From: Candidatus Thalassarchaeaceae archaeon
Lineage (GTDB): Archaea > Thermoplasmatota > Poseidoniia > Poseidoniales > Thalassarchaeaceae
NCBI GenBank assembly: GCA_943841885.1
Contig: CALSZZ010000001.1
Location: 391,156 to 455,155, forward strand
Length of the DNA: 64,000 bases
Direction of reading: 5' to 3'
Below are positions 1-6,249 of this stretch, one piece after another. Each line of letters begins with the position of its first letter. The first letter of the stretch is position 1. The notes under the pieces are model-generated. The model had not been told where the DNA came from. It searched no databases and saw only the letters and a list, made by a program, of their open reading frames with translations. A program made the position numbers and the translations under genes.

Positions 1-164
1 TTTGTATAGATAGAATCTACAATGTCATCATTATATTGGCATATCATGGTTCCATATTTTCTTCCAAATTTATAACCTGCGCCAGCGGAACCGGCAATAG
101 CCATGTAATTGCTGGCTTTCCATGCAAGTGTAATAACTCCCAAGATAGTTAACTCTCTAATCAT
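1..164 (-). CDS. Small Gly/Ala-rich membrane-type protein, C-terminus cut by window edge
   Basis: The gene opens with ATG at 164 and reads through at least 54 codons to the window edge without a stop. It begins MIRELTILGVIT and contains an Ala/Gly-rich stretch (AIAGSAGAGYKFGR) that could form a short membrane helix. A strong Shine-Dalgarno (AAGGAGGT) lies 7 nt upstream, inside the end of the preceding gene, and the start overlaps that gene's stop (TAATG). It is therefore the third gene of a translationally coupled minus-strand operon. I do not recognise the family. The glycine-rich, basic character recalls membrane-packing or holin-like small proteins, but that is only a resemblance. Confidence 0.7.
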   Translation of the reverse strand, partial: MIRELTILGVITLAWKASNYMAIAGSAGAGYKFGRKYGTMICQYNDDIVDSIYT

Positions 165-343
165 TATTTCTTACCTCCTTTTATTTTGGATTTTTTTACT
201 TCCTTTATTTCTTGTATATCATTGCCTAGGTTTTCATCTAATCCGGCATAGTGCCTGAAACTACTTACTGTAGCTCCGACCATTGCTCCACCGACTCCAA
301 TTGCCATACAAGTCATTCCTAATGCAAATATTTTCATTACCAT
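164..343 (-). CDS. 59-aa small membrane protein
   Basis: This 59-residue ORF starts MVMKIFALGMTC. One hydrophobic, glycine-rich segment (about residues 3-24) is followed by a hydrophilic tail ending in a Lys-rich stretch (KKSKIKGGKK). Start 343 is chosen because AAGGAGA sits 7 nt upstream; an internal ATG at 337 is the alternative. Only 2 nt separate it from the upstream 92-aa gene, and its stop overlaps the next start by one base, so the three genes form one operon. The topology suggests one membrane helix with a basic tail on the cytoplasmic side. No family recognised. Confidence 0.75.
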   Translation of the reverse strand: MVMKIFALGMTCMAIGVGGAMVGATVSSFRHYAGLDENLGNDIQEIKEVKKSKIKGGKK

Positions 344-345
344 AT

Positions 346-624
346 TTATTTCTCCTTTTCTTTTTTATCCTTCTTATTTCCCTTGACAATTCTTGACGCA
401 CTATCTCCAATCGTCCCTACAACGTTACCAGCAGTCTCTACTGTAACCTTCGTGACTTCTCCGGTTGCATCAATGATCGCACTTATTGCGCGTCCGCCGC
501 CTACTGCAAGATGTACAACAGTTTCTTCACCTGCATTTACTAATTCTTTAACAGCTGAGGAGAACTCATCAACAAGTGCATTCAGTCCTTTAGTGACTTT
601 GTCTACGGGTTTTGGTCCAGACAC
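346..624 (-). CDS. 92-aa amphipathic protein with Lys/Glu tail, first gene of small-protein operon
   Basis: The start is GTG at 624. The protein has a helical N-terminal half, then alternating Val/Thr/Gly/Ala segments (VVHLAVGGGRAISAIIDATG, residues about 36-55) and a charged C-terminus (KGNKKDKKEKEK). There is no clear signal peptide. A TATA-like element about 25 nt upstream of the GTG and the lack of a Shine-Dalgarno suggest a leaderless transcript. The pattern is like late-embryogenesis or apolipoprotein-type amphipathic repeats, but no domain can be named. It is followed within 2 nt by the 59-aa gene, so it is probably co-transcribed with the two small proteins downstream. Confidence 0.75.
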   Translation of the reverse strand: MSGPKPVDKVTKGLNALVDEFSSAVKELVNAGEETVVHLAVGGGRAISAIIDATGEVTKVTVETAGNVVGTIGDSASRIVKGNKKDKKEKEK

Positions 625-644
625 GTTTATCGGATTGGGGGCCT

Positions 645-654
645 GTATATAATA
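645..654 (-). promoter_or_regulatory. TATA-like box of the small-protein operon
   Basis: Read on the minus strand this is TATTATATAC, centred about 25 nt upstream of the GTG at 624. The spacing fits an archaeal promoter producing a leaderless mRNA, and no ribosome binding site precedes that GTG. Confidence 0.45.
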
Positions 655-702
655 TTCGGAGGGATGATATAGGGGGTTAAATAACCTCCTATATTCTTAT
701 TT

Positions 703-1053
703 TTATATCTTCATATCATCTGAAGGAAGGTAAAAGAAGTCTTTAGGATAAATCTCCATTCTTTGGCCCAATTGGATAAATCTACCAATATCGGAACGCC
801 ACATTCTCCCATTCTCGGTCACTTCCCAATGGACTACAGGATGCCCTCCTCTGCCTAATTTTCCTGAGTCTTGATTTTCAATTAATTCCATTTTAACGAG
901 TTTATTTAATAGATTTTTCAATTCCTTCCTGTCTATACCGGTAGCTCTTTCAATCCTAACTAATTGTTTTGTATTTGATTCATTTGAACGCATTCTTGAA
1001 AGGTAAAGAAGTATCCTGTATAATGTAACTGGAAAGTCCCTCTGCTTCTTCAT
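703..1053 (-). CDS. Winged helix-turn-helix DNA-binding protein
   Basis: I prefer ATG 1053, giving 116 aa (MKKQRDFPVTLYRILLYLSR). The longer frame, open to 1125, adds an unlikely hydrophobic N-terminus over promoter-like AT sequence. The layout is that of a MarR/ArsR-type winged helix: helix 1 (residues about 8-20), a helix-turn-helix where short helices give TKQLVRIERATGIDRKELKN (about 27-46), a recognition helix with LLNKLVKMELIE, then a wing (KLGRGGHPVVHWEVTENG). It is probably a transcriptional regulator; ligand and targets are unknown. The neighbour upstream is a GNAT acetyltransferase in the same direction. Confidence 0.7.
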   Translation of the reverse strand: MKKQRDFPVTLYRILLYLSRMRSNESNTKQLVRIERATGIDRKELKNLLNKLVKMELIENQDSGKLGRGGHPVVHWEVTENGRMWRSDIGRFIQLGQRMEIYPKDFFYLPSDDMKI

Positions 1054-1124
1054 GTGATTGACGATGGAAAGTAAATAGTAGAAAAACAATTCTATTATAG
1101 AGGGATGAATATATACATATATCA

Positions 1125-1559
1125 CTAATTATTTATTTTAAGACTCATACCAATAGAACGTGGAGCTGTTAATTTGAATCCCCATTTTTCATAGAAACCA
1201 TTCACATCAGCTAGTAAGTTTATGTAGGCATATTTTTCAGCATTTTCATAGATATATTTCATGAGGGAATCCATTATCATCGTACCTCCTCCTTTGCCTT
1301 GCCATTCGATTTTTACGGCCATATCACATATCTGGAAAACAGTCCCTCCGTCTCCAATTATTCTACCCATTCCAACTACTTCACCAGTCTCTTCAACTCT
1401 TAGAAGTACACAATACAACTCATTTCCTATTCCTTTTTCTGCCCCTTTTTGAGATCTAGGGGCCATTCCTGCAGAAGCGCGTAATTCTAGATATTCTTCT
1501 GGACTTGGCAACGATTCAATTATGCTAAAGATAATATTCCCTCCAAAATATTCAATCAA
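1125..1559 (-). CDS. GNAT-family N-acetyltransferase
   Basis: This 144-aa protein matches the GNAT fold. It has a central beta pair around CVLLRVEETGEVVGMGRIIG, an acetyl-CoA pyrophosphate loop QGKGGG (residues about 90-95, the Q/RxxGxG/A motif), the following helix, and the typical FYEKWGF end segment. It should transfer an acetyl group from acetyl-CoA to an amine; the substrate cannot be read from sequence. The frame opens with TTG at 1559, and no ATG occurs in frame upstream, so the exact start is uncertain; an SD-like GGAGGG lies just inside the frame. It ends 72 nt upstream of the preferred start of the winged-helix gene. Confidence 0.85.
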   Translation of the reverse strand: MIEYFGGNIIFSIIESLPSPEEYLELRASAGMAPRSQKGAEKGIGNELYCVLLRVEETGEVVGMGRIIGDGGTVFQICDMAVKIEWQGKGGGTMIMDSLMKYIYENAEKYAYINLLADVNGFYEKWGFKLTAPRSIGMSLKINN

Positions 1560-1622
1560 ATATAATGTAAATTAGAATATGGATTATCCCAATGATAGAA
1601 TAAGTATCTATTATTGCCTCCA

Positions 1623-1709
1623 TTACTCAAAAACAACATATCCTCTCCATCCGGATAGTATTGATGTTAACATAATTAATATCATTATCAATGGTCTAAA
1701 GTTTCTCAT
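1623..1709 (-). CDS. Putative 28-aa membrane microprotein
   Basis: The ORF starts at ATG 1709 and encodes one hydrophobic helix (PLIMILIMLTSILSG) followed by WRGYVVFE and a stop. It is the only plausible coding element in the 270-bp gap between the acetyltransferase and the frameshifted gene at 1830. There is no clear Shine-Dalgarno. Other ORFs of similar size and topology occur in the window (24090, 25930, 39762), which raises interest, but length alone cannot prove coding. Confidence 0.3.
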   Translation of the reverse strand: MRNFRPLIMILIMLTSILSGWRGYVVFE

Positions 1710-1797
1710 GGCTTTGCGTCTTAATGAATAGATATAATCATTTTACCTACCGATATCATATTGATGAATGCAAGTTAAGTAATTTTGGAATGAGATA

Positions 1798-1807
1798 ATA
1801 CTATAAT
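1798..1807 (+). promoter_or_regulatory. TATA-like box before the gene at 1830
   Basis: ATACTATAAT lies centred about 27 nt before the ATG at 1830. The distance fits a leaderless archaeal transcript, and no ribosome binding site precedes the ATG. Confidence 0.45.
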
Positions 1808-1829
1808 CTTCATTCATTTACTCTGCACA

Positions 1830-2499
1830 ATGCATATATCGGCTAAGATATTTTTTTCCATCGGCGGAGTCCTACTAGTAATTGGAGTTATTATGATTGG
1901 TTTGGGCGGTTCTTCAGTGAATGATGTTGGAAACTGGGATCCCATACAAGAAAGTGAATGGAATGGCGATAATGGGGACTACGCATATGAAGGAAAAGAA
2001 ATGTTAGTGATGGTTAGAGATAGCGTTAGTTGTGAAAGCTTTGAAATGACTATGGAAAATGAAACAGGTACAATTACTTCTCTTGAGGTTAAATGTACTG
2101 AAGAGAATTCAGCTATTCCAGAAGGGTATGAAGATGATCCTCCTGGATGGTACCATATGGCCTCCATTAACAGTTGGGAATACAGACAGGGGCAATTATA
2201 GAATAGAGTCAAGTTCTGAAGTATATCTTGTAGATACTTGGAAAATTATAACGGACGAAATTGGTGAAGGTATATCCGTTTTCTTTAGTTTTGCATTCGG
2301 TGGCTTTACAATATGTTGTGGATTTTTCTTCTTGATAACAGGGGGAATTTTAGCTGTTGCAGTTAAGACACCTGAAAAACAACAGACGTATATTGAACAA
2401 TCAGAAGCAACAATAACAGTTACTTCTCCTTTAGAACAAGTTGAAAATATCTCAGAAGAGGTTTCTGGAAATTCAGGAGATCCCGAATGGTGGGGGTGA
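1830..2499 (+). pseudogene. Two-TM membrane protein interrupted by a single-base frameshift
   Basis: Two overlapping frames together make one protein of about 222 aa. The first frame (1830 to about 2168) gives an N-terminal membrane helix (residues about 6-28), then an acidic extracellular domain with a probable Cys pair (VSCESF, EVKCTE) ending ...GWYHMASI. The second (from 2170) continues TVGNTDRGNYRIESSSEVYLV, followed by a second helix (GGFTICCGFFFLITGGILAV) and an acidic tail ending DPEWWG. Skipping one A near 2169 joins them smoothly. Each half lacks what the other supplies, so this is one gene with an extra base (real mutation or assembly error). Function unknown; the layout and EWW tail resemble the DUF3592-like protein at 39894-40820. 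Confidence 0.75.
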
Positions 2500-2536
2500 A
2501 AAGGAAGAAGGTAATTGATAAACTACTTCTCATATC

Positions 2537-2556
2537 AAAATATATTGATATATTTT
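2537..2556 (+). terminator. AT-only hairpin after the frameshifted gene
   Basis: An 8-bp perfect stem (AAAATATA / TATATTTT) closes a TTGA loop, 37 nt after the stop at 2499 and followed by a short T-rich run. It may mark transcript ends. An AT-only palindrome in AT-rich DNA is weak evidence. The rest of 2500-2720 shows no coding signal. Confidence 0.2.
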
Positions 2557-2720
2557 TCAATCTAAATAGTAGATTTATGAGGATGCATATGAATGATTGA
2601 GTTTATCTTAAAAGGAATTAAAATCATAGATTAAAAAATTAAAATACAATAAAAAGATTAAAAAAATTGTATAATTTTAATACAATTCATAATAAATAGT
2701 ATAACTTTGTAACAACTTGC

Positions 2721-3590
2721 ATGGAGAAAGTTTTGGACAGAGTGTTTGATACTTTCATGGGAAGTGAATCAGATGAGATTGTACGAAAAATTGCAATAGG
2801 ATCAGCAATATTAGGTTTTATTACTCACCTTCTAATATGGGCATTATATGTTACAGATTTAATAAGTATTGAAGGAGATTCTGTGGAGTTAGTAAGTTCA
2901 CCCCTATCTTCACTTTACACACCGTTTTCAATATTATTAGCATATGAAATATATGAATTAATTAGAACAATTCCGAATTCATTTTCTTCTGCTGTTGGGA
3001 AACAGTATGAAATAGCAACATTATTAGTTGTCAGAGATATTCTAAAAAGACTCTCTGTGATAGAACTTTCTGATGATTGGAAGATAGATGATGATTTAGG
3101 ATTTTTACTCGTAGAATGTTGTGCATTTTTGGTCTTATTTTATACTTCACTAACATATTATAAAATAAGTAGCAACCTAGATCATGATGATAATATATCA
3201 GATCATGTATCGTCATTCGTATCTACAAAAAAGGCCATTGCAAATGTGATGCTAATATTCTTTATAATAATAGCAATAATGTCACTAACCGGATGGATAT
3301 CTTCGGCAATGGAAGGAGGAGGTTCTGTCAATAGAGAGATATTTTTCTTAGATTTCTTCACATTTCTAATTCTAGCAGATATATTGATACTATTAATGTC
3401 TTATTGGTTTTACACTGATTTTGGCAATCTTGCAAGAAATACTGGTTTTGTATTATCCACAGTCATCATTAGAGTGGCAATATCATCAACAGGTGTCTCC
3501 TCAATGATTTTATTTGCCCTAAGTGGGTTCCTAGGTATTATGATATTAAGAATTTCTAATAATGTTAATTTAGCAAATATTTCAGAATAG
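2721..3590 (+). CDS. Conserved-looking multi-pass membrane protein of unknown function
   Basis: The 289-aa product has about six to seven hydrophobic segments (residues roughly 24-46, 62-80, 127-147, 170-194, 206-227, 236-256 and 260-278). Between segments two and three lies a cytoplasmic-type region with YEIYELIRTIPNSF and KQYEIATLLVVRDILKRL, which looks more conserved-like than the loops. There is no signal peptide; the first helix should insert directly. The start ATG at 2721 lies about 35 nt after an AT-rich block suitable as promoter. I cannot name a family. It stands alone, with about 220 nt upstream and 120 nt downstream free of genes. Confidence 0.75.
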   Translation: MEKVLDRVFDTFMGSESDEIVRKIAIGSAILGFITHLLIWALYVTDLISIEGDSVELVSSPLSSLYTPFSILLAYEIYELIRTIPNSFSSAVGKQYEIATLLVVRDILKRLSVIELSDDWKIDDDLGFLLVECCAFLVLFYTSLTYYKISSNLDHDDNISDHVSSFVSTKKAIANVMLIFFIIIAIMSLTGWISSAMEGGGSVNREIFFLDFFTFLILADILILLMSYWFYTDFGNLARNTGFVLSTVIIRVAISSTGVSSMILFALSGFLGIMILRISNNVNLANISE

Positions 3591-3709
3591 AGATAATATT
3601 ACATAATTATCTATCTCATATTTTTGTAAGATGGAGTCAGTTAGTTCGAAATATGTGTAGAGTTTTTTATTTACATAAAGTTTAACAAAAAATTACAGGA
3701 AGAAGTATC

Positions 3710-4240
3710 GTGCTACCCTTTGAACTTACAGATAGTGCTAGGAAAAGAATAGACGAAATTGGAAAGGCTACAATGACATTTCGAGTTTGGGGAGACAACC
3801 CTCCGGGTCACTTAGCCATCGAAGTTTTTTTTGAAGATATGAGATCTCCTCAGACTGATTATAGAGAATTTAAAGATGGAAAAATAATTGCATATATTCC
3901 AACTAATCACTATGATTTTATTAGCGGAGTCACAGTTAATTTTTCAGAATGGAATGAAGAATATGAGTCAAATTATAAATCAAATATGACATTTAGCCAT
4001 AGAGGATTTGAGTGTTTACCTCATCAAGTTGAAACATCTGAAATTCGGTTAAGTTGGTTTGAAGTAAACGATGTGATAAAAAAAATCTTTTCAATTAATT
4101 TCGATCCACCATATAGTTTCCACAAAATAGCAGCTGCTAGTAATTATTTACGAGTTAAGAAAGAAGGTGAGGAAGAACTTCATGAAGTTTTATTCTCGTT
4201 TGGAGAATTAGAGGAAGCGATAAGGGAAGTTTTGAATTAA
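3710..4240 (+). CDS. 176-aa soluble protein with possible HesB-like N-terminal half
   Basis: A GTG start at 3710 is supported by a purine-rich AGGAAGAAG 5 nt upstream. The N-terminal half (ELTDSARKRIDEIG ... FRVWGDNPPGH ... IIAYIPTNHYDFISGVTVNF) follows the order of elements in HesB/IscA proteins: an opening LT-x-x-A-x-x-x-I helix, a glycine-containing strand pair, and the phrase before the L/ISG turn. The three Cys that bind iron-sulfur in IscA are absent. The C-terminal half is helical and acidic (GELEEAIREVL). So a non-cluster-binding relative is possible but weakly supported. It should be cytosolic. Confidence 0.6.
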   Translation: MLPFELTDSARKRIDEIGKATMTFRVWGDNPPGHLAIEVFFEDMRSPQTDYREFKDGKIIAYIPTNHYDFISGVTVNFSEWNEEYESNYKSNMTFSHRGFECLPHQVETSEIRLSWFEVNDVIKKIFSINFDPPYSFHKIAAASNYLRVKKEGEEELHEVLFSFGELEEAIREVLN

Positions 4241-4320
4241 AATTAAATGAATAATTAGTAAAATCAAAATTATTTTGATTATAATTTATCAATTCGCATT
4301 AGTAGACGTTGAGGAAATAG

Positions 4321-5244
4321 TCAGTTTAAATTATCATTTGGATTAATAAAAGTTCTTATTATGGTTTGACAAGAAGCAATAAGAGTAAACATAGTTGCTG
4401 CAACTAAAGAGATTGCTGCGCCAGGTCCAGCATCATACTCTGCTGAAAGATATAGTCCTATAATGACTGAGCTAAGGCCAAATATTTGTGTCCAAACTAA
4501 ACATGATTTGAAACTACGGCCGATTAATTGAGCGGTTGATGCAGGCGTAACTAGTAATGCAGTAACCAATAATGCTCCGACAATTTTTACCATACTTACA
4601 ACCACTGCTGCAGTAATAATACTGAATAAGAGGCCTAGCCCTCTGACGGGGATTCCCTGTACTCTAGCAGACAATGGGTCAACTGAAATTGCTAGTAATC
4701 CATTACGGGTATAGAATAATACAAATAGTGATAATATAGATACAATTGAAATATAATTTAGTTGATTTGTATTAATTAATAATTGAGAACCGAATAAGTA
4801 ACTGTGAATTTCTGCCGTAATGGCACCTCCAGAGACCCTTAAGGCTACAAGTCCTAGTGATAGCACCCCTGTCATAAAAATGGCAATAGATGCATCTCCA
4901 GTTAGTATATTTCTTGATTGTAATTCATAAATTAAAATGGATGCAATAATACTAAACATCATAGCATACGCTAGCGGAGAGGTTGCACCGAGAACAATTG
5001 CAATGGCAACACCACCAAATGATATGTGTGCTAATCCATCCCCAATTAATGCAAGATTTCTAATCAATAGAAATGTTCCAAGAAATCCCGCTACAATTGT
5101 AACCAATATAGAAGCAATTAATGCTCGCTGTAAACTTGGAATATCACCATTAAAGAACATTGGGAAATATTCACCTGGCATTATAGGTGCAATATAAGAT
5201 AAAAAAGGAGAAAATAAATCGATAATAAATGTATCAATTACCAC
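4321..5244 (-). CDS. Metal (Zn/Mn-type) ABC transporter permease, ZnuB/ABC-3 family
   Basis: The product has 307 aa and about eight membrane helices. The ABC-3 family signature is LIGDGLAHISFGGVA (residues about 66-80), the cytoplasmic loop that docks on the ATPase, followed by the TGDASIAIFMTG and SVDPLSARVQGIP segments of ZnuB-type permeases. Translation starts at a GTG at 5244 that overlaps the end of the ATPase gene by 7 bp. An AAGGAGGG Shine-Dalgarno 7 nt upstream decides this start. It forms the membrane channel for ions delivered by the binding protein at 6250-9336. Zinc is the likely substrate, given the His-rich binding protein, but Mn or Ni cannot be excluded. Confidence 0.92.
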   Translation of the reverse strand: MVIDTFIIDLFSPFLSYIAPIMPGEYFPMFFNGDIPSLQRALIASILVTIVAGFLGTFLLIRNLALIGDGLAHISFGGVAIAIVLGATSPLAYAMMFSIIASILIYELQSRNILTGDASIAIFMTGVLSLGLVALRVSGGAITAEIHSYLFGSQLLINTNQLNYISIVSILSLFVLFYTRNGLLAISVDPLSARVQGIPVRGLGLLFSIITAAVVVSMVKIVGALLVTALLVTPASTAQLIGRSFKSCLVWTQIFGLSSVIIGLYLSAEYDAGPGAAISLVAATMFTLIASCQTIIRTFINPNDNLN

Positions 5245-6053
5245 AATTTTCCCTCCTTTTCAACAGTTTGATCAGAATTATTATCATCTCCATGTACATG
5301 GTGAATGCCTCGTAAATTGGCAAGCTTTTCTAATTCCGGGAAATCTTCAGCGGGACCATCGAAATTAATTGTCTCTTCTAAGAAAATCATCCTATGTGCT
5401 GTTTGGCGTATAGCAGTTAAATCATGAGAAACCATCAGAATTGTTTTTCCACCGTCATGACATAGTTTATCTAGTAATTTTAATAAGGAATTTCTGGAAT
5501 TGCGATCCATCCCAACTAATGGCTCATCAAATAAGATAAATTCAGCCTCAGTTGCAAGTGCACGAGCAATGACGGCGCGTTGGCGTTGCCCTCCGGATAG
5601 TCTGGCAACGTCCATATTTTCGAAATCTTGTAATCCTACCATTTTGATTGCTAGATTCACTTTTTTTCGGCGTTTTTTATTTGATAAAGAAAATAAGTTT
5701 TTGGCATTCAAAGTACCCAAATGAACTAATTCGCGTACAGTGATACGAGTATCTTGAGGCAAATTTGCTGCAGCCTGAGAAACCCAACCAATTTTTCCAT
5801 GAAGATTTCTTGAAAGAGGAGCGTAATCATAGACTTTGATATTACCTTTTTGTGGCTTCAAAACTCCAACAATAGATAGCAGTAGTGTTGACTTCCCACT
5901 ACCATTTGGCCCCACTAAACCAACAAACTCTCCTTTATTTATAGATAGATTGATTCCTTTTAAGACTAGTTTACCAGAACGAAAAACTGTTAAATTATCT
6001 ATTTTAAGAATCGGCACTTCTGAGGCATTTTGCCTTGATGGTACCGTTTTCAT
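5238..6053 (-). CDS. Metal ABC transporter ATPase, ZnuC type
   Basis: The 271-aa ATPase carries Walker A (GPNGSGKST, residues about 48-56), a Q-loop (GWVSQAAANLPQDTRI), the signature LSGGQRQR, Walker B ILFDEP and the H-loop VSHD. The ATG at 6053 is preferred over the TTG at 6068, because the family begins shortly before the first strand. After the H-loop comes a short His-containing tail (IHHVHGDDNNSD), which could bind metal. It couples ATP hydrolysis to import through the overlapping permease. The gene order, reading leftward, is binding protein, microprotein, ATPase, permease, all on the minus strand and probably one operon. Confidence 0.93.
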   Translation of the reverse strand: MKTVPSRQNASEVPILKIDNLTVFRSGKLVLKGINLSINKGEFVGLVGPNGSGKSTLLLSIVGVLKPQKGNIKVYDYAPLSRNLHGKIGWVSQAAANLPQDTRITVRELVHLGTLNAKNLFSLSNKKRRKKVNLAIKMVGLQDFENMDVARLSGGQRQRAVIARALATEAEFILFDEPLVGMDRNSRNSLLKLLDKLCHDGGKTILMVSHDLTAIRQTAHRMIFLEETINFDGPAEDFPELEKLANLRGIHHVHGDDNNSDQTVEKEGKLW

Positions 6054-6104
6054 ATTAAGTCCAACCAAGATAAACTATTAGATTCATTGTATATCAATGA
6101 ATTT

Positions 6105-6236
6105 TTATGCCTTTCTAGCCAAATAAAATTCTACTATTAAATAACCAAATACACATAAGGAAATAACTGATATTACGATGATTGGAAGGGTATCGACCGT
6201 ATGCATGTCTTCACCCTTCTTTTCATCATTTATCAT
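6105..6236 (-). CDS. 43-aa single-helix membrane protein inside the zinc operon
   Basis: Between the binding-protein and ATPase genes an ATG at 6236 opens a 43-codon frame. Its product has a charged N-terminus (MINDEKKGEDMH), one membrane helix (LPIIVISVISLCVFGYLIVEF, about 17-37) and a basic end (YLARKA). The positive end suggests an N-out/C-in topology. It lies 13 nt after the binding-protein stop and about 50 nt before the ATPase start, so it should be co-transcribed. No family recognised; a small accessory subunit of the importer is a reasonable guess from position alone. Confidence 0.55.
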   Translation of the reverse strand: MINDEKKGEDMHTVDTLPIIVISVISLCVFGYLIVEFYLARKA

Positions 6237-6249
6237 CTAATATTCCTAA

